The notes under the pieces are model-generated. The model was given only the letters and a program-made list of their open reading frames with translations, was not told the DNA's origin and did no database searches. Shown piece after piece: positions 44,533 through 52,811 of a stretch of 64,000 nt of DNA. The position numbers were made by a program, and so were the translations under genes. The first letter of the stretch is position 1. Each line of letters begins with the position of its first letter. This DNA comes from Calothrix brevissima NIES-22 (GTDB lineage: Bacteria > Cyanobacteriota > Cyanobacteriia > Cyanobacteriales > Nostocaceae), in contig NZ_AP018207.1 of the NCBI RefSeq assembly GCF_002367995.1, positions 3,285,083 through 3,349,082 of the forward strand. The letters run 5' to 3'.

Positions 44533-44682
44533 ATCCTAAAATATCCTCTTGTTATCTTGCACAAAGACAGACAGGAAATTACAACACATTCAAGTCCTTA
44601 TTTCTCCAGAAATAAAGCAATAAAGTGCTAGCTACAAAATAATTTTAATTTCCTTGTCTTTGGACAAAATATTTGTCTATTA

Positions 44683-46104
44683 TCAACTTTGAATTTTGTT
44701 GTTTGTAGCTTCTACTTCAGATATCAACTCAGGCAAAAATCGCTCATTTGCAGAGGTTGGTTGTAATGAGGAAATCTGAGTCTGCTCTTGTGCGGCTGGT
44801 AGCCAGCTAAGAAATGGTAAAGGTAAAAGTGTGCTGAGGTTAGTAATTACTACTAACAGCCATAGCAATTCAAAGTTAGTTTCAGTAATTCCTAACCAAT
44901 GCATAACGATCGCCCCCAATTCATAGGAAACCATTCCGGCAAGGTTACATACTGACATTAACAAAGCAAATAATGTGGCTTCTACTCCCGGAGGGCAGAT
45001 TCTCGCCGCTAATACCAACACTGGCATATAGGCAATTTGTCCCATCACAGTAAGAATTAAGCTATCACCTAAACTAAACCAGCGATCGTCTATACCTAAA
45101 GCTCGGTTGGTATGGGTAACTAATAGCAGCATCGTCATTCCTAACACTGTGGAAAGGACGGTACTCCAACCAAAAATGACGCGAAAAGGTACGTTTTTCA
45201 AGAAACGCTGGAAAACCCAAATACCTATTAAAGATGCAAAATTTGTCACTAAGCGTACCCGTCCTAAAAATTCTGGTGCAAAGTGCAATTCATTGGTGCT
45301 AAAAAAGAAAAATGCTGCATCTGCTGTTGGGGTAGCTTGCCAAATAAAGACAAAGGCTGTAGGTAGCCAAATTGCTTTTTGGGTAATGGCTTTGCGCAGT
45401 TGTGCAAATTGATGTTTAACGCTAACAAAGTTATTTTGCTCAGGATTTTCCGGATCTTGATTAACAGGAGATTCAGCAATTAACCAAGCTACAGCTGAAA
45501 CTAATAGGGGAAAGATAGCGGTAATTCCAAAAACAATGTGTGTAGAGAAATGTTCTAGAAGCAAACCGCTTAAATAAGCTGTGAGCAAACCACCAACGGC
45601 GGAAGCACCCCAGCAAATCGATTGCAATGAACCTGCATCGGCTTGGGATTCTCCTCTGGCGCGTTCAACTACTAATGAGTCAACGATCACATCACTAACA
45701 GCAACGGAAAGTGAACCTAAAGCGATCGCTAATGTCGCCGCCCAGGTAGTATGAACTATTGTTGCTAAACTTAACCAGGAAATTGTTCCTAAGATTCCCG
45801 ATAAAATTAGATATGGTCGTCTACGATAGCCAAATATGGGCAACCCGTCGGAGATAAAGCCAAATACAGGCTTGATAATCCAGGGTAAGGCGACTATACC
45901 CAACAAAGCCGATACTTGTGTCGGACTCAATAGCAGTTCATCTTTCAGGAAAAAACTCACAGCTAAACGTGCTAATCCTACGATACCTTGGACAAAGTAA
46001 ACCGTAAGAATGGCGATTAACTCGGCAGTTGGTTCATGACCGAAGAAAATTTTTGCTTTTACTGAGTCTTTGACCTTGGACAAGCCAGAGGATTGAATCA
46101 GCAT
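44683..46104 (-). CDS. BT1/folate-biopterin family MFS transporter
   Basis: The 473-residue protein has about twelve membrane helices and BT1-family features: VYFVQGIVGLARLAVSFFLK, LGIVALPWIIKPVFGFISDG and RRRPYLILSG. It is predicted to import folate, biopterin or a related pteridine at the plasma membrane. It lies 150 bases upstream of the carotenoid oxygenase on the same strand. Confidence 0.9.
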   Translation of the reverse strand: MLIQSSGLSKVKDSVKAKIFFGHEPTAELIAILTVYFVQGIVGLARLAVSFFLKDELLLSPTQVSALLGIVALPWIIKPVFGFISDGLPIFGYRRRPYLILSGILGTISWLSLATIVHTTWAATLAIALGSLSVAVSDVIVDSLVVERARGESQADAGSLQSICWGASAVGGLLTAYLSGLLLEHFSTHIVFGITAIFPLLVSAVAWLIAESPVNQDPENPEQNNFVSVKHQFAQLRKAITQKAIWLPTAFVFIWQATPTADAAFFFFSTNELHFAPEFLGRVRLVTNFASLIGIWVFQRFLKNVPFRVIFGWSTVLSTVLGMTMLLLVTHTNRALGIDDRWFSLGDSLILTVMGQIAYMPVLVLAARICPPGVEATLFALLMSVCNLAGMVSYELGAIVMHWLGITETNFELLWLLVVITNLSTLLPLPFLSWLPAAQEQTQISSLQPTSANERFLPELISEVEATNNKIQS

Positions 46105-46154
46105 TTGATGAATATTTTTTAAGTTTTGTCTACTTTTCTATCATATCTATAATC

Positions 46155-46350
46155 TATGAAGCTGGGCATGGGGCATTGGGCATTGGGCATTGGGCATTGA
46201 AACAATTTTGGATTTTAGATTTTAGATTTTAGATTGAAATCCAAAATCGCAAATATAAAATCTAAAATTTCTTGTCCCCCTTGTCCCCCTTGTCCCCCTT
46301 GTCCCCCTTGTCCCCCTTGTCCCCCTTGTCCCCCTTGTCCCCCTCTCCCT
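46155..46350. repeat. Three kinds of tandem short repeats
   Basis: GGGCATT (46169-46200), TTTTAGA (46212-46236) and CCCTTGTCC (about 46272-46340, eight or more copies) follow each other between the transporter and the PadR gene. Period lengths of seven and nine bases are typical for Nostocales. Confidence 0.88.
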
Positions 46351-46360
46351 GCCCCCTACC

Positions 46361-46915
46361 TCATCCCCCTTCTCCATTCAGCAAGGGCATAATTTCATCA
46401 CACCAAGCTAACCAGCCTGTCTCATAGTATATTCCCCGCAATAAGGTCATGTATTGAAATCTTAAGCTTTTTGACAATTCTTGGGGATTTTGGAAGTACT
46501 GACTCTGAATTTGTTGATAAATCGCTAGTCGCTGCTGATGTTGTTGGCGGTGGGTTGCTAGTTTTGCTATCACTATCTCGCCTGATACTAAATGTCCTGC
46601 ATAAAGTTTCACGACTAAATCATCTTTGATGGCTACCATTTCCTCGGCTTCAGCAATCCACTGACACAACTGCTGTTTACCCAATGCTGTCACAGCATAA
46701 ATTTTTTTGTCGGGTCGATTGTCTTGCTGCACAGATTCGGCTTGCAGCCATTGCTTTTCTTCTAAGCGGTTCAATTCTCGATAAATCTGTTGGAAACTCG
46801 CACTCCAGAAAAAACCAACCGAACCTTCTACAGAAGGCTTAAAGCGCTTGGCTAGATCGTAACCGCTACTGGGGGCGCTCACTAAGGCTGACAGAATGGC
46901 ATAGGTAAGAGACAT
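46361..46915 (-). CDS. PadR-family transcriptional regulator
   Basis: The start is the ATG giving MSLTYAILSALVSAPSSGYD; 13 upstream codons overlap the operator region. The 184-residue protein has the PadR winged helix (about 1-85: SGYDLAKRF, IYRELNRLEEKQWL, KKIYAVTALGKQQL) and a C-terminal helical dimerisation part typical of subfamily 1. PadR proteins are usually repressors relieved by small aromatics or stress. It is divergent from the gene at 47027 across two palindromes. Confidence 0.9.
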   Translation of the reverse strand: MSLTYAILSALVSAPSSGYDLAKRFKPSVEGSVGFFWSASFQQIYRELNRLEEKQWLQAESVQQDNRPDKKIYAVTALGKQQLCQWIAEAEEMVAIKDDLVVKLYAGHLVSGEIVIAKLATHRQQHQQRLAIYQQIQSQYFQNPQELSKSLRFQYMTLLRGIYYETGWLAWCDEIMPLLNGEGG

Positions 46916-46931
46916 GGGCGATGAGTTGACA

Positions 46932-46997
46932 TATTCACTTAATTGAATATACACTTATTTTTGTATTCAATTAGTTGAATAATATTATTGTTGAATA
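46932..46997. promoter_or_regulatory. Two 18-bp operator palindromes and a half-site between divergent genes
   Basis: TATTCAA-TTAG-TTGAATA (46964-46981) is perfect. TATTCAC-TTAA-TTGAATA (46932-46949) has one mismatch. Their starts are 32 bases apart, about three helical turns, so both face the same side. A further TTGAATA half-site is at 46991-46997. Likely bound by the adjacent PadR protein to control itself and the divergent gene. Confidence 0.75.
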
Positions 46998-47026
46998 CGT
47001 AACTCCAACTCAAGAGGGGAAGTACG

Positions 47027-47419
47027 ATGAGCTATTTTACTTACAAAATTGATTTACCCGAACATCCAGAAGCGGTAGTTTTTGTTAATGGTTTTTTAGC
47101 ACGCGATCGCGCGGGATTTTTCTGGATGTGGAAAAATCTCCTATGGATCAAGAATGCAACTATTAAGGCTCAAGGCTGCGTGCAAGTCAAAGCTGGTATT
47201 TGCGCACCCAATGAGGTAATTATGGTAAGTTATTGGCGTTCGGAACTAGACCTCAAACAGTTCTTTCGAGGTGAAGCACATCGCCAGATGATGCAGTTTG
47301 TGATGAAAAACCCTCGCAGCTTGTGTTTATACAATGAGACTTATCACCCATTGCACAGTGGAAAATATAGCCACGAACCGCAAGGTATGGCAATGCTTTA
47401 CGCAAGTTTAGCTAGATAA
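47027..47419 (+). CDS. DUF4188-like alpha/beta-barrel protein
   Basis: The 130-residue protein has GAGGGGA before its ATG. It contains VVFVNGFLARDRAGFFWMWK, VSYWRSELDLKQFFRG and LCLYNETYHPL; the Y-W-R-S..F and N/H-E-T-Y pattern resembles DUF4188 and related ferredoxin-like monooxygenase folds. Function unknown. It is divergent from and probably controlled by the PadR regulator. Confidence 0.65.
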   Translation: MSYFTYKIDLPEHPEAVVFVNGFLARDRAGFFWMWKNLLWIKNATIKAQGCVQVKAGICAPNEVIMVSYWRSELDLKQFFRGEAHRQMMQFVMKNPRSLCLYNETYHPLHSGKYSHEPQGMAMLYASLAR

Positions 47420-47474
47420 AATTTGTTGATCAGCGATCGCTGTCAAAGATAGAAGTTCGTTGTTTTCGCGATCG

Positions 47475-47924
47475 TTATTTGGAGCTAGAGCTAGGTACTG
47501 TTTCCGTAGAAGAAATTCGATTCACAACAAATATATTGCGATTTTTGTTGCCTACTCTTTCATAAGTAAACTTGTCTACACCTTGAATAGTCAGGTAAAC
47601 TCCCAATCCCCCAATTTTGCGTTGTTCTATAGGTAAATCCATATCCTCTGGAAGAGCCTGCTTGGTGGGATCGTAAAATTCGCCTGTGTCCTCCAAGGTA
47701 ATGGTTAAACAATCATCTGTCAGTATCGCTTGACAAACTACCTTGCCCTCGCGCCCTGCTTCTTCATAACCATGTACAATGATATTGGTTGCTATTTCGT
47801 CTACTGCCAGCCGGAGTTTATAAGAAGTCTTTTTGTCTAAGTTTGCAGTAGCTGCGGCAGCTAAGACATATTTTGCAATATCGCTCAAAGAGTCAAGCGT
47901 TCCATCGACCGTTAAATGTTCCAT
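47475..47924 (-). CDS. Anti-sigma factor kinase-like ATP-binding protein (RsbW type)
   Basis: The 149-residue HATPase_c_2 protein has the N box LAVDEIATNIIVHGYEEAGR and the G box GGLGVYLTIQGVD. In partner switching it phosphorylates STAS proteins and may hold a sigma factor. It is the last gene of the icfG-like cluster, 67 bases after the phosphatase gene. By order it matches Synechocystis slr1861, as I recall it. Confidence 0.9.
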   Translation of the reverse strand: MEHLTVDGTLDSLSDIAKYVLAAAATANLDKKTSYKLRLAVDEIATNIIVHGYEEAGREGKVVCQAILTDDCLTITLEDTGEFYDPTKQALPEDMDLPIEQRKIGGLGVYLTIQGVDKFTYERVGNKNRNIFVVNRISSTETVPSSSSK

Positions 47925-47991
47925 AAGTTATCTCATTGATTGCCAGTATTTTTTTACTAAGTAGCCTCAGATAAATTACTTAATTTCTCCC

Positions 47992-49476
47992 TCATTGATG
48001 ATTTTCTAATCGCTGCACGGCCAGCATGGTAATATCATCAAACTGAGGAGCATTATCTATGTAGGCAAATAAGTTAGTCTTAATCCACTCTAGGAGTTGA
48101 CTAGCTGAAGCTGGTGGTGGTTGAAATAAAGACAGCAGTCTTTGACTTGTGAACAACTTGTTATCAGGGGCACGGGCTTCTGTGACACCATCTGTATAAC
48201 CAATTAAGATATCACCCGGAGCCAGTTGAATCTGCTGTACTTGAAATTTCATATGGGGCATCATTCCCACAGCCGGGCCTGTCGGTTGGAGAGTAGCTTT
48301 CACGCCTTGGGAATCAATCACAAATAGTGGCTCATGTCCACCATTGACGTAATAGACTATACCTGTTTTTGGATCTAACACGCCAAAAAACAGCGTGGCA
48401 AACATGCTCATCTGTGCGTGCTGTTGAGCAATATAGTTATTGATCAGTCCTACAGCTTTGAGAGCTTCAGCCTGTTCTAAGTTAGTGTTTATCTGCGCAT
48501 CTGTTATATCACTGAATACCTCCTCATCACCAAGAATTGTCACACTACATAAATTAGTCTGTCCTGAGAAAATGCGAATCAAACTGCGGAACAAAGCCAT
48601 AAATAAGGCTGCGCCTACACCCTTATCACATACATCTGCAATCACTAACCCCACATACCCACCAGGAAGCATAAAAGAGTCGTAGAAATCACCTGCAACT
48701 TGTCTTGCAGGATAAAAGCAAGCTGCAATTTCCCAATCAGTAAGTTTTGGTAGATCCTCTGGCAAAAAATCTCGTTGAATTTGCCTACCTTTTTCTAATT
48801 CATAGTCCAGAGCTTGAGAATATGCTTCTATCTCTTGTTTAGCTTGATCCAGAAATTTGTATGATTCCTCTAATTTGGCGTAGAGTTCAGCATTTTCTAA
48901 AACTAAAGCGATTTCATTAGCCGTTTTCTGCATTAAGTGGGCTATTTCCCAATTAAAGCAGTGAGGATCGCTATGTAGCAAGGTCAGAATACCTAACAAA
49001 ACCTCTTCTTTGAGAATTGGTACAGCTAATGCTGAACGCACAGTATATGGTTGATTAGGCAGCTGTAACCAGCGTTCATCTTCTATGGTGTCGGTAATCA
49101 ATCCAATTTCCCGATGACGGTTTACCCAACCTGCCAGACCTTTGTCTAAAACGCTACCAATTAACTTGGAACGGGTATCTTTTGCAGTGGTCTTTTGAGT
49201 GAGAATACTGTCAGTGACGACTCCCTGGTTGTTGAGTAAAAATAAACTGCCTGTTTCTGCCCCTGTGAGTTTACAGCAAACGTGTAATGCCTCTTCTAAG
49301 GTAATTTTGAGCATTTCCTCCTGTTCTGGAGAACGTGCCATCGCCACTACCTTGGCCAGCAGTTCTCTTTGAGCCTCAAAAGCAGCTTGTGCATTTCTTA
49401 GTGTTGCCACTTCTTGGCGCAACGACTCCAATTCCTCGTAATATTGGTCTTCTCTCAAAGGTTTGTGAGTATCCAT
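47992..49476 (-). CDS. icfG: GAF-domain PP2C phosphatase (IcfG/RsbU type)
   Basis: The 494-residue protein starts with a coiled coil (about 5-45), then a GAF domain (about 55-195, ALAVPILKEEVLLGILTLLH), another coiled coil (200-235), and a SpoIIE-type PP2C domain (245-490) with VIADVCDKGVGAALFMALFR, NGGHEPLF, GYTDGVTEA and FDDITML. It dephosphorylates STAS proteins in response to a GAF signal. The gene order around it matches the icfG cluster of Synechocystis, which coordinates inorganic and organic carbon use. Confidence 0.9.
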   Translation of the reverse strand: MDTHKPLREDQYYEELESLRQEVATLRNAQAAFEAQRELLAKVVAMARSPEQEEMLKITLEEALHVCCKLTGAETGSLFLLNNQGVVTDSILTQKTTAKDTRSKLIGSVLDKGLAGWVNRHREIGLITDTIEDERWLQLPNQPYTVRSALAVPILKEEVLLGILTLLHSDPHCFNWEIAHLMQKTANEIALVLENAELYAKLEESYKFLDQAKQEIEAYSQALDYELEKGRQIQRDFLPEDLPKLTDWEIAACFYPARQVAGDFYDSFMLPGGYVGLVIADVCDKGVGAALFMALFRSLIRIFSGQTNLCSVTILGDEEVFSDITDAQINTNLEQAEALKAVGLINNYIAQQHAQMSMFATLFFGVLDPKTGIVYYVNGGHEPLFVIDSQGVKATLQPTGPAVGMMPHMKFQVQQIQLAPGDILIGYTDGVTEARAPDNKLFTSQRLLSLFQPPPASASQLLEWIKTNLFAYIDNAPQFDDITMLAVQRLENHQ

Positions 49477-49678
49477 AAATTTTATGTGGCGGTAGTTCGT
49501 AGGAGCCGTTTGGCGCTGCGGGTACCCAATTTTGCTCAGAACTTAGTCAATGCAGCGCATCAGTGACAAAATTTAAGAGTCACTTTGGTAATAAGACTTT
49601 TTAAGTAAGGAAACTAAAGATGTTCCTCATTATACTTGAAAATATTTAAAAATTTTGCTGACAATCTAAAGAAAGCTA

Positions 49679-49700
49679 AAGGCTAAACAACTTTAGCCTT
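49679..49700. terminator. Hairpin between the STAS gene and icfG
   Basis: AAGGCTAAA-CAAC-TTTAGCCTT is a perfect 9-bp stem. On the minus strand it follows the STAS stop at 49739 and is succeeded by TAGCTTTCTTTAG, a weak T tract, so it could be a partial terminator that lowers phosphatase transcription relative to upstream genes. Confidence 0.6.
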
Positions 49701-49738
49701 CTTACTTCAAACTATTTCCTCATTCGCCAATACCAAAA

Positions 49739-50068
49739 TTAGGCTACTTCATAGGTTTTTTGGATAATCACACTTTTGTTAAAACCAGTTTTTACTAGGG
49801 TTTCTAGAACCTGTTCTTGCCCGCCAACTATATGAATATCAGCGTCAGCACCCATCTTCTGTTTCGCGAAAATCAAAACGCGCAATCCAGCACTAGCGAT
49901 ATATTCCAGTTCTTGGATGAATAACACTAACCGCTTAACTCCTGGAGTGCCGGCAGCATTTTCCACCTCTGCTTTAAAAATGCCGGCGGAACTAGCATCT
50001 AATTCACCAGTTAAGGTAATTTTAGCGGTACCGCTTTCTGTAGTGTCGAGAGTTGCACTAAAAGCCAT
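49739..50068 (-). CDS. STAS-domain anti-sigma antagonist (slr1859-like)
   Basis: The 109-residue STAS protein carries ELEYIASAGLRVLIFAKQ (about 55-72) with the phosphorylatable Ser before Ala-Gly-Leu. It is probably the main substrate pair of the adjacent phosphatase and kinase. About 80 bases separate it from glgX upstream. Confidence 0.9.
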   Translation of the reverse strand: MAFSATLDTTESGTAKITLTGELDASSAGIFKAEVENAAGTPGVKRLVLFIQELEYIASAGLRVLIFAKQKMGADADIHIVGGQEQVLETLVKTGFNKSVIIQKTYEVA

Positions 50069-50145
50069 AATTTTATTCTCCGGTTTGCTTAGGTTTTGGT
50101 TGTTAATTAAAATTTCGCCATGTATTACTGACGCAATACAAAGAT

Positions 50146-52263
50146 TTATTTGCCTACGAGAATAATTACTGAGCGATCGCCTAGTAAAATTCCCTGCTGA
50201 TTTCCTAATTCTGGTTCTGTACCAGGTTCCCAGCTAGCTTCGGCTGGAGGCGCGCCAGTATTAGCAAATACATGCCATTTCATACCTGCTGGTGGTTGGG
50301 GAATTTCAAACCAGTGAGCTTCCCAGTGCATATTCATGGCAACGTAAATATAGTTATCATTAACTGTGCCACCTTTTGCATGTTTACCACACAGCATAAA
50401 AGCTAGGGTACGGCTAGAATCTGACCAGTCTGCATTCCAAGCTTGAGTACCATGCCAAGAAATATCAGCGTAACCGCTTCCAACATAGTCACGATTTTGG
50501 AAGTGCCAGTGATTTCTCAGTACGGGGTGGGCTTTACGAAAAGCGATACAATGTTTGGCAAAGTTGAAGAGGTCGGCATTAGACTTTAACAGATCCCAAT
50601 TCAACCAGTTCAGATCGTTATCGTGGCAGTAGGTATTATTGTTACCGTTTTGAGAGCGTCCGAGTTCATCGCCCATGAGGATCATGGGTACGCCTTGGCT
50701 GACTAACAACAGAGCGATCGCATTTTTCATCTGCCGTTGACGCAAAGCATTGATACCCGCATCGTCTGTCCAGCCTTCTGCGCCACAGTTCCAACTATCA
50801 TTATCGTTGGTGCCGTCGTTGTTGTTTTCGCCGTTGGCTTCGTTATGCTTACCGTTATAAGAAACTAAGTCAGCTAAGGTAAAACCATCATGGGCTGTGA
50901 TGAAATTAATCGAAGTTGCAGGTGCGCGTCCCGCCCAAGCATACAAATCTGGTGAACCTTGCAACCTTTGCGCCATATCGCCAACTCTTCCTGGTTCGCC
51001 TTTAAGGAATTTGCGAATCCCATCGCGGTATTTACCATTCCACTCTGCCCAGCGACCAAAAGCCGGAAAAGAACCGACTTGATACAAACCGCCTGCATCC
51101 CAAGCTTCAGCAATCAATTTACATTTAGCCAAAATTGGGTCAAAAGCTAAAGTCTCCAACAACGGCGGATTGGCTAATGGTGCGCCCCAAGGATCGCGTC
51201 CGAGAATTGATGCCAAATCAAAGCGGAAGCCATCAATGTGATACTCCGATGCCCAATAACGCAAACAATCAAGCACAATGTTGCGCACAATCGGGTTATT
51301 ACAATTAAGGGTGTTACCGCAACCACTAAAGTTGTAATAGTAACCCTCTGGGGTAAGCATATAATAAGTCTTATTGTCAATACCCCGGAAGGAAATCACA
51401 GGGCCGTTCTCATTACCTTCGGCGGTATGGTTAAAGACCACATCTAAAATGACTTCAATGCCGTTAGCATGAAGTTCTTTTACCAGTGTTTTCAACTCAT
51501 CAACTTGCATCCCAAACTTACCTGTGGCTGCATACCCTGCTTTGGGTGCAAAGAAACCCACAGTGCTATATCCCCAGTAGTTGAGTAGCATTTCCCCGGT
51601 TTGGGGATTGGGACGAGAGTTTTCAAATTCGTCAAACTCATATACAGGCATGAGTTCGATGCAGTTTACACCCAACTCTTTTAAATAAGGGATCTTCTCT
51701 CCAATCGCGGCAAAGGTTCCTGGATGCTTTACCCCAGAGGATTGATGGCGCGTAAAGCTGCGTACATGCATTTCGTAAATAATCAAGTCTTCTGGCGGAA
51801 TTTCCAGAGGACGCTCTGATTCCCAATCAAAGTCATCAAAAGCAATCCGGGCGCGATGATGGTAGATATCACTCCAATCTGGTGTTACTCCCCAAATATC
51901 CCGACCACCAATGATTTTGGCATAGGGATCTAAGAGAATTTTGCTTTTATCAAACCAGTGTCCGGCTTTGGGATCGAAGGGGCCATCCATGCGATAGCCA
52001 TACTCGATTTCTTCATAATCCAAGTCAAACACTACCATGCAAAAAACATTGCCAATCCGAAACTCTTCAGGAAACGGAATTTCAGCAAAAGGTTCGGACT
52101 GATGTTTTTTAAACAGTACTAAAGAACAGGATTTGGCGTGACTGGAAAAAATGGAAAAATTTACCCCGCCTGGAATCAGTGTGGCTCCAAAAGGGAAAGG
52201 TTTACCCCGACGGAGTTTAAACCCGTCGTAGGTATGGGTGGGATTAACGTCGATGCGCTCCAT
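50146..52263 (-). CDS. glgX: Glycogen debranching enzyme GlgX (isoamylase type)
   Basis: The 705-residue enzyme has a CBM48 N-terminus (about 15-110) and a GH13 barrel with ELMPVYEFDEF, EVILDVVFNHTAEGN, HIDGFRFDLASILGRD (nucleophile Asp), KLIAEAWDAGG (acid Glu) and FITAHDGFTLADLVSYN. It hydrolyses alpha-1,6 branches of phosphorylase-limit glycogen. Being set between two STAS genes makes glycogen breakdown a probable output or co-regulated partner of the switch. Confidence 0.96.
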   Translation of the reverse strand: MERIDVNPTHTYDGFKLRRGKPFPFGATLIPGGVNFSIFSSHAKSCSLVLFKKHQSEPFAEIPFPEEFRIGNVFCMVVFDLDYEEIEYGYRMDGPFDPKAGHWFDKSKILLDPYAKIIGGRDIWGVTPDWSDIYHHRARIAFDDFDWESERPLEIPPEDLIIYEMHVRSFTRHQSSGVKHPGTFAAIGEKIPYLKELGVNCIELMPVYEFDEFENSRPNPQTGEMLLNYWGYSTVGFFAPKAGYAATGKFGMQVDELKTLVKELHANGIEVILDVVFNHTAEGNENGPVISFRGIDNKTYYMLTPEGYYYNFSGCGNTLNCNNPIVRNIVLDCLRYWASEYHIDGFRFDLASILGRDPWGAPLANPPLLETLAFDPILAKCKLIAEAWDAGGLYQVGSFPAFGRWAEWNGKYRDGIRKFLKGEPGRVGDMAQRLQGSPDLYAWAGRAPATSINFITAHDGFTLADLVSYNGKHNEANGENNNDGTNDNDSWNCGAEGWTDDAGINALRQRQMKNAIALLLVSQGVPMILMGDELGRSQNGNNNTYCHDNDLNWLNWDLLKSNADLFNFAKHCIAFRKAHPVLRNHWHFQNRDYVGSGYADISWHGTQAWNADWSDSSRTLAFMLCGKHAKGGTVNDNYIYVAMNMHWEAHWFEIPQPPAGMKWHVFANTGAPPAEASWEPGTEPELGNQQGILLGDRSVIILVGK

Positions 52264-52365
52264 TGTTCTTTGCTAATGAGTGAAATGGCATTCAGATCCG
52301 CCAATGGGAGAGACAGGGACGCGGTATCCAAAACATTGGTTAACCGCGTCTGTTGCTGATGATTC

Positions 52366-52791
52366 TCAATCCTTGAGAGTTGATTCAGTTGGTAGAGAAT
52401 CAGCTTCGACTTGGAGAAAATTTAAGCCCGATTCTACGGTTTTACTAATATTGAAGAAGTTGAGAAATCCAGTAACCTTCATCGTATCTTGAATTTCTGG
52501 TGCAACTCCTACCAGTACCAAATTTCCTTCTTGATTCCTAAATGTGCGATGTAGGGATAGCAATATACGTAACCCAGCACTGGACATATAAGGAACTTTT
52601 GTTAAATCTAGTAACAATTTACTTTTGGGGTCTACCAAATCTAAAACTTGTTTTTGGACTTCTGGTGCGGTTTTGCCGTCTACATCACCTTCGAGATCTA
52701 CTAAAGTCACTTCTTCAGGCACTTTTACCGTCCCACCGCTTTCCCCTTCTTTGGTTGCTGTTACTTGGATTTTTTTGACAATAATGTTCAT
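52366..52791 (-). CDS. STAS-domain anti-sigma antagonist (slr1856-like)
   Basis: The 141-residue STAS protein contains LLLDLTKVPYMSSAGLRILL (about 73-92) with the S-S-A-G-L phosphorylation loop. It has extra N- and C-terminal tails (about 20 residues each). It is about 100 bases upstream of glgX and 20 bases after the AGE-family gene. Two STAS proteins in one cluster suggest a two-branch switch. Confidence 0.88.
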   Translation of the reverse strand: MNIIVKKIQVTATKEGESGGTVKVPEEVTLVDLEGDVDGKTAPEVQKQVLDLVDPKSKLLLDLTKVPYMSSAGLRILLSLHRTFRNQEGNLVLVGVAPEIQDTMKVTGFLNFFNISKTVESGLNFLQVEADSLPTESTLKD

Positions 52792-52811
52792 AATTAATCA
52801 CTTCCAGCAGA

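Noticed and set aside
46272-46340. CRISPR-like or coding repeat (CCCTTGTCC)n
   Set aside because: Nine-base direct repeats with no spacers; ordinary Nostocales intergenic repeat.
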